A stretch of 18,401 nucleotides of DNA from Butyriboletus loyo (Eukaryota > Basidiomycota > Agaricomycetes > Boletales > Boletaceae): positions 1 through 18,401 of the forward strand of contig JBBPSI010000368.1 of NCBI GenBank assembly GCA_038093515.1, in the 5' to 3' direction. The notes beneath the pieces are model-generated. The model had not been told where the DNA came from, did not search any database, and saw only the letters and a program-made list of their open reading frames with translations. Shown piece after piece: positions 7,858 through 17,468 of the stretch. Numbering within the stretch: the first letter of the stretch is position 1; the number at the start of each line of letters is the position of its first letter. A program made the translations under genes and the position numbers.

Positions 7858-8679
7858 TGTTACAGTTTTACCCCTAAGCGTACCCCGCCACTCGTTTTTC
7901 CCCACGCTCATGCGTTCCCGCCGCCCCTGCCGTCTTGAGATGCCGCCCATCACCCACTCCCCAGTCGCCTAGCGGACGATACCCACTTCCCCACTCGTTC
8001 CTGCGAGTCTCAGTGATGCTACACTGAGATAGCCCCTGTCTCGTCGCCCCGTCGGGCCGGACCCACAGCTGAGCTGTCGTGTCCCTCTTTTTTCTTAACC
8101 AATGACATTTGTTACATCATGTGACTAGCACGTGACTAGATTACGATGCGTCAGTACCTTCGCGTCGAGACCCGTATCCAAGGGCTCCGCCATTCATGCA
8201 CCCTTCGCCCTGTGGGGCTCACCTCATGGACATCGTCGCTTCGACTTCAGCTCTTCCTATTCGCTGACAATGTCGCCATCTTGCTCGGAGCATAGCTCCC
8301 TCGTTACCGGCACTTTGCCACTTCTTTCTTTTGCCGCTATGACTCGGACGGACTCATAGCCTTTGCCCTCGCTGCCACGCACAGCTCGGTCTGTGCACGA
8401 TACCCTCCAGTATATATGCTCGTACTTAGAGTAGTACAATTTCTTTAGCTAATTCTACGCATCTACCAAGTGCATAGTAATCTAGCAATATACCCTCTTG
8501 CCGATAAAGCCGATAAGAGCCTGCTCGATCTCGTCTGGTCACCACCACACAAGATCTCGCCGACACTTGCTTTGTAAGACACCCGATAGCGTCGTCTACG
8601 CGAGTCAGCTAGTTTCCTCATTAGGATCGAGCCCCTATAAGTGCTCGCTTGCTAGCTATTGTGCGCTATCAGCGTAACA
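7858..8679 (+). repeat. Solo LTR, long family (822 bp)
   Basis: Termini TGTTAC and GTAACA, with GAAGG at 7853-7857 and 8680-8684 as a perfect 5-bp TSD. It lies between the protease/linker and the RT of B. A truncated second copy is at 1017-1740. CACGTG motifs occur near 8130. No coding capacity. Confidence 0.95.
8388..8456 (+). promoter_or_regulatory. Core promoter of long-family solo LTR
   Basis: GGTCTGTGC at 8388-8396, TATATA starting at 8411 (23 nt on), and AGCTAATTCT at 8447-8456 as the likely R start, by analogy with the B-type LTRs. By the self-priming model, full-length members of this family should carry AGAATTAGCT just inside their 5' LTR. Confidence 0.55.
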
Positions 8680-9301
8680 GAAGGACTGCCTTCTCTTTGA
8701 CAGCTTGGGTGGCGATTTCAGTGGCGATGGTTGCCTTTCTAACAGGGTAGGCTTCCCTTGCTGAAGCGTCCACTCGCTTCTTCCAGAGTTTGGCAATCTT
8801 GGAGTCTGGGTCCAAGTCCAGGTACCATACCAGGTACCGTTGAGCAATTGCCCGAGGGGAGTCATGTTGGGGCTTCCTCATCTGATCTGGGAGATTGATA
8901 TGGCCGGTGGCCCAATCTATTACCAGGTTGACTTCTCGTAACCATGGCAGTCCCAGGATCATGTTTTCTTTTCCAATATTGAGGACCAGGAAGCTTCATT
9001 CCTCCTCATTTTCTCCAATCCTGATGGAGATGGTGATCTTGTGTCATATGACTCCTCCTTGGTTGTTTGACCTGTCCACGTTCTGAGCACTGAGCGGCTT
9101 GGGTAGCCATTCCATTGGCAATTTCTTTCGCTTCACTAGATTGCAATCTATGAAGCATCCGCTTGTGCCACTGTCCACCAGGGCGAATGTGTCGATGATT
9201 TGTCCTCCTTCATGCGTGAAAATTGACACAGGGACTCGAATAGATTGTGCATGTGGGTTCGATAAAACTACAGGGGCGAGAGTATGGAGAGGAGAAGACA
9301 T
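8680..9301 (-). pseudogene. pol: Aspartic protease and linker to RT, chromovirus B pol
   Basis: N-terminal part of Pol, from an ATG at 9299-9301. The protease active site is in ALVDSGTSGCF (DSG at 9167-9175). Downstream comes the ILGLPWL block with a following VIDWATG that marks the end of retropepsin domains in this group, then a linker ending at the solo LTR. Two in-frame TGA codons, at 9044-9046 and 8996-8998, interrupt it; both fit a CGA-to-TGA change. The frame differs from the end of gag, from which it is separated by a TAG and 17 nt. Confidence 0.85.
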
Positions 9302-9318
9302 TGAAACTTACCTCTCTT

Positions 9319-10457
9319 CTAAAAATCCTTCGGCCAAGCTTCAGCCACTTTGGTTGCTGCGACAGGCAGCCTTTCTTCATCATCATTGAAGCATGCTTTA
9401 AGTATGTTCAGGACATTGTCCTGTTGGGTGCCTTGACCTTTCAACTCAGACAAGTAGTTGACGAGTGGGGAGGGCTTTGGTTCAGGAGGTGTGACGACGG
9501 TGGCACGTGCACGCTGGGGGTTGCAAGGGGGGCGAGGAGGCGGTCCATGGGAGTTCTGTCTGTTGTGTGGAGGGTGCGGATGGTTGGTTGATCGACAGCC
9601 AACTTGGTGGCATACGAAGCACTTGTTCTGCTTCATGTACTCCGCACGTTGTACAGCATCAATGTCCATGGCTTTGGGGTCCCTTTGGCTGGATGAGGGT
9701 TTGGAGGAGGAAGAGAAGGTGGGAATATAGCGTTTCCCAGCGCGGAGGTCATCAATTCTTTTGTGTTGGGCGTGGAAGGCAGATGTTTTGTCGGCCGGTG
9801 AGGGTGGTGGGGACTTTCTCGCACAAGAGGACTGCTTTGGTGAGGCGTGGGTCAAGACCACGAATGAACCATTCAATGAGTGCCTTCTCATCGATGATTC
9901 CAGACTTGGCTGCAAGGAGCTGGATCTCCGTGACATAGGTGTCATACCCATCCTTGCGGTTGGCTTTGTTCTGGGTGAGGTTCCCCAGATCAATATGGGC
10001 ACTTTCTCCTACGTCGAAAGGGTGGAAGACTCTTTGAAAGTCCTTGCAGACCATCTTGAATTCTTTTTGGTGCTCAGTGGGGTTTCTGTCTAGGCTGAGG
10101 GCCATCCATCCTTCGGAAAATGTCTTTCCTTTTCCCTTGCTCATCTTAGTGAGGAGGGCTCCAATTTTTGACTTGTCATCAGGGAACACTGCCTGATTCA
10201 AGTCGAAGTACATGCACATGGTGAGGAGCCATCGGGAGGCATCCTCATTCAATCCAGAGAAGTCCTTGGGGACAATGTTCTTTCTTTCGCTGGACATGTC
10301 TTCATCGTCGTCGTCTGGGAAGTATGTGGGAGGATAGTATGGTGGGGATGGGGAGCGTGAGATGTGGGGGGTCCTGTCAAGGTAGTCGCTGTTGTAGTCA
10401 TCGTCGTCGTCTGGTGCTTGTTCAGATCCTTGCCCTAGACCCAGGTCCTCGGGTCGG
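9319..10457 (-). pseudogene. gag: gag of chromovirus B (main part)
   Basis: Structural Gag. From the ATG at 10295-10297 the capsid region matches B2 gag (NIVPKDF, the QRVFHPF block, WFIRGLDPRL). A one-base frameshift near 9790-9800 moves the reading to another frame, which carries a basic/Ser-rich stretch, the MDIDAVQ motif, an atypical zinc knuckle at 9580-9621 and a C-terminal tail ending in a TAG at 9319-9321. The knuckle has order C-C-C-H with 2-4-4 spacing, His and the third Cys being swapped relative to CCHC. Upstream of the ATG the frame stays open to the solo LTR at 10458 and continues beyond it. Confidence 0.85.
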
Positions 10458-10953
10458 TGTTACGAGACAACGATGTTATCAAGTGCACACGGGGTTCCGC
10501 AACTATCGCAGCTATACACAGTAACTGGCGAGTATAATGAGGATAGCTCAGACCTTAATCTCTCAACTGTTTCCAGTGAATAAGACAAGTGGTTAAAGCT
10601 AGGGAATCCTAGCCCAAACCATGAGCCTTTATATATTACAGAAAACACGCACAGACCAAGCAGTGTGTGAGACTAGTTACTATACATGTACATACAAGCA
10701 GAAGTCATGGGTCAATGGAGATTAAGAATAGAAGCCGACAGCGATCAAAAAGAAGAGAAGCAAACAGAGATTAAATACATGAGGTGTGACATCATAGAGT
10801 CTGGGCCAGTCTGGATCATGACATCATATGCTTAGTCAGCCTGTGGTCACATGTATAATCCCACGATCACGTGTGCAAAGTCACGTGACCTTTGAAAGAG
10901 AAATATGATGAAGTCCGAATGCAAATTTTGTTATAAGAGATACAATTATAACA
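10458..10953 (-). repeat. Solo LTR, middle family (496 bp, copy 1)
   Basis: Termini TGTTA and TAACA, flanked by GTCGG (10453-10457) and GTTGG (10954-10958), a 5-bp TSD with one C/T difference. Minus orientation is taken from a TATATAAAG box and the GGTCTGTGC box (complement at 10649-10657), both on the minus strand. It also holds GTCACGTGAC near 10881 and TGACATCA at 10787-10794. LTR plus one TSD copy is 501 bp, a multiple of three, so the gag codon register is the same on either side. Confidence 0.92.
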
Positions 10954-11104
10954 GTTGGTAGGAGGGCTCAGGGTCAGACTGGGGTAGAGGGTCTGGCTGG
11001 GCGGGAGAGTGGGGCGGCAATGGGTTGTTGACGACAATGGGTTCTGGTTCAGGAGATGGAACACGGAAAGAGTGACCAACGCGTCTTGAGTGTGGGATGG
11101 AAAT
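10954..11104 (-). other. gag N-terminal extension of B, distal part (ATT start candidate)
   Basis: This is the start of the open gag frame of B, on the far side of the solo LTR. With 10298-10457 it makes 102 codons without a stop and without an ATG. The first near-cognate codon after an upstream in-frame TAA is an ATT at 11102-11104, preceded by CCACC, exactly as in B2. The encoded segment is rich in Pro, Ser and Asp. Confidence 0.55.
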
Positions 11105-11158
11105 GGTGGGTGAGAGGGGAGGGCAGCTTTACTGCTGAGAAGCAGAAGCAAGGTGAAG

Positions 11159-11168
11159 ATCTAGTTCT
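11159..11168 (-). promoter_or_regulatory. Self-complementary primer-binding site (B)
   Basis: AGAACTAGAT on the minus strand, two bases inside the 5' LTR, complements ATCTAGTTCT in the LTR's own sense strand (11323-11332 and, in the 3' LTR, 2948-2957). No tRNA-like TGG start is seen. Same position and sequence as in B2. Confidence 0.65.
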
Positions 11169-11322
11169 TTTGTTACGCTGGGCGCTAACAATGAGAACTC
11201 TGAGGTGGCACTCTGGAGTAGCCGCAGGACTCTGGAGACGGTTCTCGGATGGGTCTCAGACTATGTCTTAGTGCTCACACCAAGAGTCTGGAGGAGAGCT
11301 AATTGCTAGCAGGTGACTGTTT

Positions 11323-11388
11323 AGAACTAGATAAGTTACAATGGTGTAATGACTGGGTTTACATACTACTGGGGTCTGTGCACAGACC
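11323..11388 (-). promoter_or_regulatory. Core promoter of chromovirus B 5' LTR
   Basis: On the minus strand GGTCTGTGC (11380-11388) is followed after 23 nt by TATGTAAA, a weakened TATA box, and later by the R-start 10-mer at 11323-11332. The box is intact although the TATA has an extra G compared with the related solo LTR at 5932. Confidence 0.45.
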
Positions 11389-11431
11389 ATGCTCCCAATT
11401 GAGTCATGAGAGCTAAAAGACAAATGAGGAA

Positions 11432-11451
11432 AGAATACTCTAGAAGCTTCT
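11432..11451 (-). promoter_or_regulatory. Heat-shock-element-like array in B LTR
   Basis: Four adjoining pentamers (plus strand AGAAT, ACTCT, AGAAG, CTTCT) form alternating nGAAn/nTTCn units, three exact, including the 10-bp palindrome AGAAGCTTCT. The 3' LTR has the same array at 3057-3076. Confidence 0.35.
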
Positions 11452-11596
11452 TGAGTATGAAGGAAAATGGCGTCCGTGTGCAAAAAGTGATGACTAATCA
11501 GAATGCTCGCAGCGTTCAAAGAACAGTAGGCGGAGCCTAGGCAAAAACGGTAGTCCAAATGGTAGGGGAGAAAAAAGGTAGTCCACTACTGTAACA

Positions 11597-12011
11597 GATC
11601 CAATGGATACATCTAGAGGATACAAGGAGGATGACACTTGACCCACGTGGAAAGCACTCCAAAAAATTATATGCAATCATTTCCAGATTGATGTCATGGC
11701 ACACCAAGCCCTGAAAAAGCTTAGTGTGCTACAACAAGGTCAATCACCCATCAATGTCTTTTTGGAGTGATTTAGAGTTTTGTACAAACAAGCGGAGGCT
11801 GAGCCTGGCCATGCGATAGAACTGCTGAAAAGAGCAGTTAAACATGAGATCTATAAACAGGTCTTTCTATCGGTTAAGGCAGAGGTCATGGAAGACCTAG
11901 ATCTTTTAATAGAAGAGTACCGTAAGGTGGGTCACACCTTTGAACAAATGTACTTGGAAAGAGGAGTGGGAAGCAGAAGTCAGGGCCAATTTCAATTTAG
12001 GCCCTATAGAC
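11597..12011 (+). pseudogene. gag: gag of element A, middle segment
   Basis: Continuation of A-gag after chromovirus B. The first five bases are the second copy of the GATCC duplication. The register joins that of 2455-2795. Recognisable Gag blocks follow, such as TWKALQ and the FLE/FRVLYKQAE region, then a charged helical stretch to a GQFQFRP tail. TGA stops lie at 11639-11641 and 11768-11770. The segment ends at the solo LTR at 12012. Confidence 0.8.
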
Positions 12012-12508
12012 TGTTACAAGACAATGGAGTTATCAAGTCACACGGGGTTCTGCAACTGTCACAGTGCTACACAAGTACTGGCAAGGTGTAATGAGGATAG
12101 CTCAAGCCTTAATCTTCTCAACTGTTGCCAGCAAATAAGACAAGTGGTTAAAGCTAGGGAATCCTAGCCGAAACCACAAGCCCTTTTATATTACGAGGGA
12201 ATGCGCACAGACCAAGCAGTGCGTGAGACTAGTTACTATACAAGTATATACAAAGGGGGTCACGGGTCGACGATGATGGGAAATAGAAGTTGACGGCGAT
12301 CAAAAAGAAGAGAAGCAAACGGAGATTAAATACATGAGGCGTGACGTCATAGAGTCTGGGCCAGTCTGGACCATGATGTCATATGCTTAGTCATCCTGTG
12401 GTCACATGTATAATCCCACGATCACATGCGCTAAGTCACGTGACCTTTGAAAGAGAATATGATGAAGTCCAAACGCAAAAGATGGTTTTAAGAGATACAA
12501 TTATAACA
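12012..12508 (-). repeat. Solo LTR, middle family (497 bp, copy 2)
   Basis: Homologous to 10458-10953, with scattered substitutions and small indels. TGTTA at 12012-12016, TAACA at 12504-12508. Flanks TAGAC (12007-12011) and TATAC (12509-12513) form a 5-bp TSD with one mismatch. It has GGTCTGTGC (complement at 12205-12213) 23 nt from TATAAAAG on the minus strand, GTCACGTGAC, and an intact TGACGTCA palindrome at 12342-12349 where copy 1 has TGACATCA. Confidence 0.92.
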
Positions 12509-12788
12509 TATACAACCTCCTCGGATCTATCTGCCTCCTTGTGGCCCACCACCAGGGTATACCACTGTCGGCTTGCAACCCAACAGAGGTGCTCCTATGG
12601 ACATTGGAGCAGTAGAAACAAAAAAGGAAACAAGGACCTGTTTTGGATGTGGCAACATTGGGCACATCCGGCCTGATTGTCCCCAGAACCCAAACCATCA
12701 AGATAATCCCACCCCATGTGCTTGCCAGCTTTCGGAATTGGTAAAGTCCGAACAGGCGCACCGAGGGCAACGAAGGATGCAAGGGTAA
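12509..12788 (+). pseudogene. gag: gag of element A, 3' segment with zinc knuckle
   Basis: Nucleocapsid end of A-gag, in register with the middle segment when the LTR and one TSD copy are left out. A Pro-rich stretch leads to a PMDIGAVE motif and a canonical CX2CX4HX4C zinc knuckle (12639-12680, CFGCGNIGHIRPDC). The frame ends in a TAA at 12786-12788. About 20 bp later the copia LTR begins, so anything downstream of A is lost. Confidence 0.85.
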
Positions 12789-12810
12789 ACCTATCAGTGG
12801 AAAGACTCAC

Positions 12811-13178
12811 TGATAATACGAGAGTGAGAGTATCGCAAACAGAGTATAAGGAGCAAGGCTCAACTTAGAGATATCGCAGTAGTGATGATAGAACTGAAAG
12901 ATCTAAAGAAAAGCGACAAGCCATAAAGGCTGTCTTATATACAGTACATGAGTGTTTGTACTTATGTTCTGTATAGTACCTTTATAAGGTATAGTATGAA
13001 ATATATGACGATATGATAGAGATAAGAGATAATACTAAACATATCGTCCAATAGCATAATAAGAGCTATTTGTAATGTGATAAGCGTGACTAGGTCTAGA
13101 CAATGATGTCATATAGACCAGTCTAGAAACGTAGTGGCTGTAAGTGAAAAACAGAAATAGAACACTACTGTTTCAACA
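12811..13178 (-). repeat. 3' LTR of the copia element
   Basis: On the minus strand the LTR starts TGTTGAAACAG directly after a polypurine tract. It contains TATATAAG (plus 12934-12941) and probably ends in TATTATCA at 12811. The right boundary is firm; the left one is inferred from the TG/CA rule and from where element A stops, so the length of 368 bp is provisional. It lacks the GGTCTGTGC box of the other LTRs. Confidence 0.7.
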
Positions 13179-13191
13179 CTCCTCCTTGCTT
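13179..13191 (-). other. Polypurine tract of the copia element
   Basis: AAGCAAGGAGGAG on the minus strand lies directly before the TGTTG start of the LTR. Confidence 0.75.
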
Positions 13192-13196
13192 TAGCA

Positions 13197-14942
13197 TTAC
13201 TTCTTTATAGAGACAAAAGGAGAAAGAGAGAGCATGGACCAAACTTCTTCAAACCTCTGCCATGTCAGATTCTTTGTAAAGATATCTGCTGCTTGTTGTT
13301 GAGTAGGAGTATAAAAGAGAGTAATCTCTTTATCCTCGACGCATTCCCGAATGTAATGAAACGGAATAGCAATGTGTTTGCTGCGTCCTTCAACGGCAGG
13401 ATTAGAAGCCAGAAATATAGCTCCCTGATTATCAACTAGAAGGGGTAAAGGACCAAGTCTGTATCCCATCTCAAAGAACAAGGAGCACACCCAAGAGAGC
13501 TGTTTAGCAGTCTCGGTCATGCCCATATATTCTGCTTCGGTTGAAGAGTGAGCAATCTTGCGTTGTCATCTGGATAACCATGATACTATGCCAGATGCTA
13601 GAAATATACAATAACCAGTCGTTGAACGATGGGTCTCAATATCGCCTGCCCAGTCAGTGTCGCTGTATGCAATAAAGCCAGAATTGGCTCTCGGACCAGA
13701 CTGACTGTGTCCGGAATACATTATGCAAAGGTCTGGAGTTCCAACCAGATAGCGGACTATATAGAGCGCTCTTTGCAAATGTTCTTCCGATGGATTGGAA
13801 GAGAATTGCGACATCTTGATGACAGCATAAGCGATATCGGGTCTAGATCCAAGCATGATGAATAGTAGGGATCCAATGACAGATTGGTATTGAGAACGCA
13901 AAGATGGCGATGCTTCAGTGGTTGATGGTGAAGGATTATAACCAGAAGGAAGAGGTGTGCGTGCGGATTTTGCATTTTCAAACTTGAATCGTTTTATGAC
14001 CTTCTGTGCGTAATCGCACTGATCCAGCCTCAGGGTACGATTTCTTCGATCCCTGGTAATTCGCATGCCTAAATACTCTTTCGCTTCTCCAAGGTCTCGA
14101 CTCTCCCAGGTCTTCATAAAGTGCTTCTTGTGAGCGAGGACTTGTGCTTTATCACTACCCATAAAAAGAGCATCATCAACATATATAACTAAAATAATGA
14201 TGACTTTCCCGATGAATTTTATATAAGTTCCCGGGTCAGACAAGGTACGCTTGAAACCTTGTTTGATAAGTGATAAGTGCAAGGCTTTGTTCCATTGAAG
14301 GGCCGCTTGCTTGAGGCCATAGATAGCCTTTCGTAGGTGACAGACTTTACTTTCTGAGCCTTTTTGAGCGAAACCCTCAGGTTGTTCCATATAGATTTCT
14401 TCGTCAAGATCTCCAAAGAGAAATGCAGTCTTGACGTCTAGAGCCTCGATTTCCCAATCTTCTAAGGCAGCTAGAGCTAAGAGAATCCTAATGGTTTCAA
14501 ACCTGGCAACTGGTGAGAAGGTTTCCTCATAATCAATTCCAAAGATTTGGGTAAAGCCTTTTGCTACCCAGCGAGACTTGTATCGTCCATCGCTTTTTCG
14601 TACATTTATCCATTTCCCTTTAATGACTTGACGTCCCTTGGGAAGATCTACCAGATCCCATACTTGTTGTTCTTGAAACGACTTGTATTCCTCTCCCATG
14701 GCGGTTAGCCATAAGGATCTCTCGGCAGGAGGTAATCTCATTACTGCCTTGTGAGACTGTGGGATACCATCGACAGTAGCAGCAGCTAGAAGAGATTTAA
14801 TCCACTTAGCGCTGTACATCTGTCCTAAGTCATCTTCTTCATTTGTGGGTCTCGGTTTATTAACCGGTTGTGGAGTAGGAATTAACTCCTCCTGAATAGG
14901 ATCCAATCCTCGATGTATCTCTCGTTCTATCTCGATCGGAGG
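13197..14942 (-). pseudogene. pol: Reverse transcriptase and RNase H of the copia pol
   Basis: C-terminal half of the copia polyprotein. RT starts at about 14660 with KWINVRKSDG, then WVAKGFTQ, FSPVARFETIR, the DVKTAFLFGDLDEEIYM block, a YGLKQA motif and the catalytic YVDD at 14172-14183. RNase H follows with the DTDWAGD and STTGYCIF motifs, STEAEYMG, LVDNQGA and a C-terminal ADIFTKNL. It is broken by a TGA at 13566-13568, where the sequence on both sides stays in one frame. A TGA at 14943-14945 also separates it from the integrase half. The protein is otherwise well preserved and ends in a TAA at 13197-13199, just before the polypurine tract. Confidence 0.93.
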
Positions 14943-17468
14943 TCAATTCCCATAAGCATTATCTGGGACAATCCGTGGAACACGGATGCGAGTAGGACGA
15001 GGATTAAAGTCCTGACCAGTCTGCAAGAAATCTGGATCATTGATCGTTGGGATTGGAGCACCTTGAGATCGTAAATCCTGATCGAATTCATCATATAAGT
15101 CACGTTGGTGACCTCGAGCACGAATATCTCGAGTCGGATGATGTTGATGAGGACGATTGCGAAATTCAGTGATTCGTTCAGGATATACTCTTGTTGGAGG
15201 TAAGAAAGTGGAAGGACGAATCCGACCAGGATCTTCAAATGTTTCCAACGGAGGTATCATTTGACGTTTATGTTGGTGTCGATCCATAATTGACGATCTA
15301 TGTCCAGTATCTGGTGTTTCTCTTTTAACTCCAGGACGTGGAGGTGAGAATAACGGTGGTATTGTTTCATGAACAGTGTCAGGAGATGGAGGATCGAGGA
15401 TTAAAGGTGATGGTGGATGTTCAGGGATAACCCATGGTGAAGGTGTGACTGATGGTTGAGGAGACGGTTGTTGCATTTCGTCAGGATTAATAATGGGGGA
15501 AATTGGTGGTAGGCCTTCGCGTATTATTCCGGTTCCATCAAATTGTACTCCTAGTGGAGGTGGCTCGTCAGCTCTTTGTTGATTTGAAGGTGGGGCGTCA
15601 GATGTACTATCTTCATCATCTCCATGTTCATCGGCATCTGTTGGAAGAATGGGAGGCGGAATTGCAGCTTGTCTGTCGTTCTGTTCTTTGGAACAATGTG
15701 GGAAGTTTTCTTCGTCAAAAGTCGCGACGGACTCTACTAGAACTCGTCTTCGGGTTGGAGACCAAAAGCGATAGCCTTTGGTGCCAGATTCATATCCAAT
15801 GAAGGTGGCTTGTTCCGATTTCGGAGACAACTTGTTTTCCCTGAGTTCCTTCTTTATAAAGACATATGCACGACATCCAAATACCCGGAAATATGATATA
15901 TCCGGTTTCTCCCCAGAGAACATTTCGATGGGGGTTTTCCAATTATGACGACGCATCGGTTGGCGATTGTAGATATGAAGTGAGGTTTCGGTTGTGTCCT
16001 GCCAGAAGACTTTTGGTAGACAGGCAGTATGGCGCATGGCTTCTTCTTTTTCCAGGATGGTCCTATTAAATCGCTCTGCATGACCATTCTGTTGAGGGGT
16101 GTAAGGTACAGAGAGCTGATGCTCAATGCCCCTGGACGAGAGGAACGTCCGAATGTCTTTAGACATGTATTCCCCCCCATGATCCGAACGGACAGCAAGA
16201 AGCGAAGACTGGGTCTGACGTTCAGCCCAGATGACCACTTCCTTAAAAGCATCAGCTGCCTCAGATTTAAGGCGCAAAAACCGCACGACTGCAAAAGCAG
16301 AATAGTCATCAATAAAAGTTAAAATGTAGCGCTTCTGAGTCCGAGAGTGTGTGGGGAATTCAACCAAGTCGGAATGCACTAGCCCAAGGACCCGAGATGC
16401 GCGTTTGGATGAAGGCGCATAGGGACGTTCATGCATCTTGCCTAAGGCACAGCCTCGACAAGGAATGACGTCAGAAGGTTCAGGTAATAACGGCATACCC
16501 TTAACGTTCTTGTAAGCATGGCGTAACACGTTCTTGGATGGATGACCAAACCGGTGGTGCCACAACGAAGAAGATCCAACATCCTGCAAGGAGTGGATCC
16601 CGACATCTGGAGTTAGCATTTTAGCCTGAAACCAGTGGAGGGGATTGTTCGGAAGCAAGGCAGAAGCCTGCACTACCAAACGTCCTTGAGGGTTCCAAAT
16701 CTTGGTTTGATTTGTTATTTCGCATCGATAACCATCCTTGGTTAGAGCGGTGACCGATAAGAGTCTATGGGCTGCTTGAGGCGCATACCAAACTCCTGTA
16801 AGCTCCAAAGGAATGGGCTTATCCTTCCCTAGTCGCTGTGATAACAACACAGTGCCAGGTCCAAACATCTTCATGGTTGCGCCATTTGCTGTGATCGCAA
16901 TTCTCTCGGTATCACCGAGATCCATGAAGTCTACAACGTGTGGTGTGACATGGTCTGTACAACCGCTGTCAATCATCCAGGCGTTGGATAGAAGATCCTT
17001 CTTTGAAGGGACATCTCCAGATGTGTAAGCTCCCGCAATATACAGATCACCAAGATCAAATTCATCGTTGTAATCATATACAGCATCATAGTCCTCAGCA
17101 TCTCGCTGGTATGTAGAGTCCCAGACATTAATGTCACGGGAGTAAAGACCGTGCTTCCAAGTGCCATCAGCACGACGAGCAGTGTTTCCATAAAAGGATT
17201 CTTCATCCTTCTCATCGATCGACTCTATAAAAGTCGAAAGACGGACTGCTTTCGCTTTGCGTTCCTTCTTCTTCGGCTGACCACGAGACCCTGAAGGTTT
17301 AGAGGGAATCACGGTGTTTCCGAAAGGAGTGTGAGGAAGATGCATTAGCATCTCCATCCTCGAAATAAGGTGATGCGAGGGGTGGTCCCATCGGATCATC
17401 ATCTCCCCAACCAGCTTGACCAACGGTTGATTCAGTTTCCATCGGGAAATCTGTAAGCGTGTGGTCAC
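14943..17468 (-). pseudogene. pol: Protease and integrase of the copia pol
   Basis: N-terminal half of the copia polyprotein in one long frame. The protease active site is in WMIDSGCTDHVT (DSG at 16962-16970). The pre-integrase zinc motif has His 305 and 309 with Cys 337 and 340 (counting from 17468). The integrase triad is Asp 367 (16368-16370), Asp 429 in RSDHGGEY (16182-16184) and Glu 465 in NGHAERFNR (16074-16076), with the usual 35 residues between the last two. A long Pro-rich, acidic linker leads toward RT. The frame ends in a TGA at 14943-14945; the sequence beyond continues in the same frame, so this is a nonsense mutation in a single pol. Its first ~50 residues overlap the end of gag. 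Confidence 0.92.

Larger units (their letters stand above)
2796..11596 (-). mobile_element. Chromovirus B, full-length Ty3/gypsy element with 5-bp TSD
   Basis: This 8,801-bp element is bounded by two 426-bp LTRs beginning TGTTA and ending TAACA. The flanking bases are GATCC at 2791-2795 and again at 11597-11601, a perfect 5-bp target-site duplication inside the gag of element A. Order on the minus strand: 5' LTR, primer-binding site, gag, protease, RT, RNase H, integrase with chromodomain, ORF2, polypurine tract, 3' LTR. About 1.75 kb of the length comes from three solo LTRs that landed in it later. A frameshift and several nonsense codons make it non-autonomous now. Confidence 0.95.
11171..11596 (-). 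repeat. 5' LTR of chromovirus B (426 bp)
   Basis: Same length and termini as the LTR at 2796-3221. The TAACA end at 11592-11596 abuts the GATCC target duplication. About 95% identical to its partner by eye. Confidence 0.95.
2231..12810 (+). mobile_element. Remnant Ty3/gypsy element A (gag only), split by later insertions
   Basis: Three plus-strand segments (2231-2795, 11597-12011, 12509-12788) are consecutive pieces of one gag. They are separated by chromovirus B and by a solo LTR, each flanked by duplicated target bases. Not counting the insertions and one copy of each duplication, the codon register is continuous from 2455 onward. No pol of this lineage is present; the sequence is cut off by the copia LTR near 12811. 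It is the oldest layer in the window. Confidence 0.75.

Noticed and set aside
10595..10615. Inverted repeat GCTAGG...CCTAGC in the middle-family LTR as a terminator or RNA gene
   Set aside because: The stem is only 6 bp and lies just after the TATA box; it is also in the other copy, but nothing else supports a separate function.
2641..14945. TGA reassigned as a sense codon (Trp/Arg)
   Set aside because: The in-frame TGAs do not fit one amino acid, they coincide with frameshifts and LTR transitions, and no fungal nuclear code of this kind is expected. Deamination explains them better.
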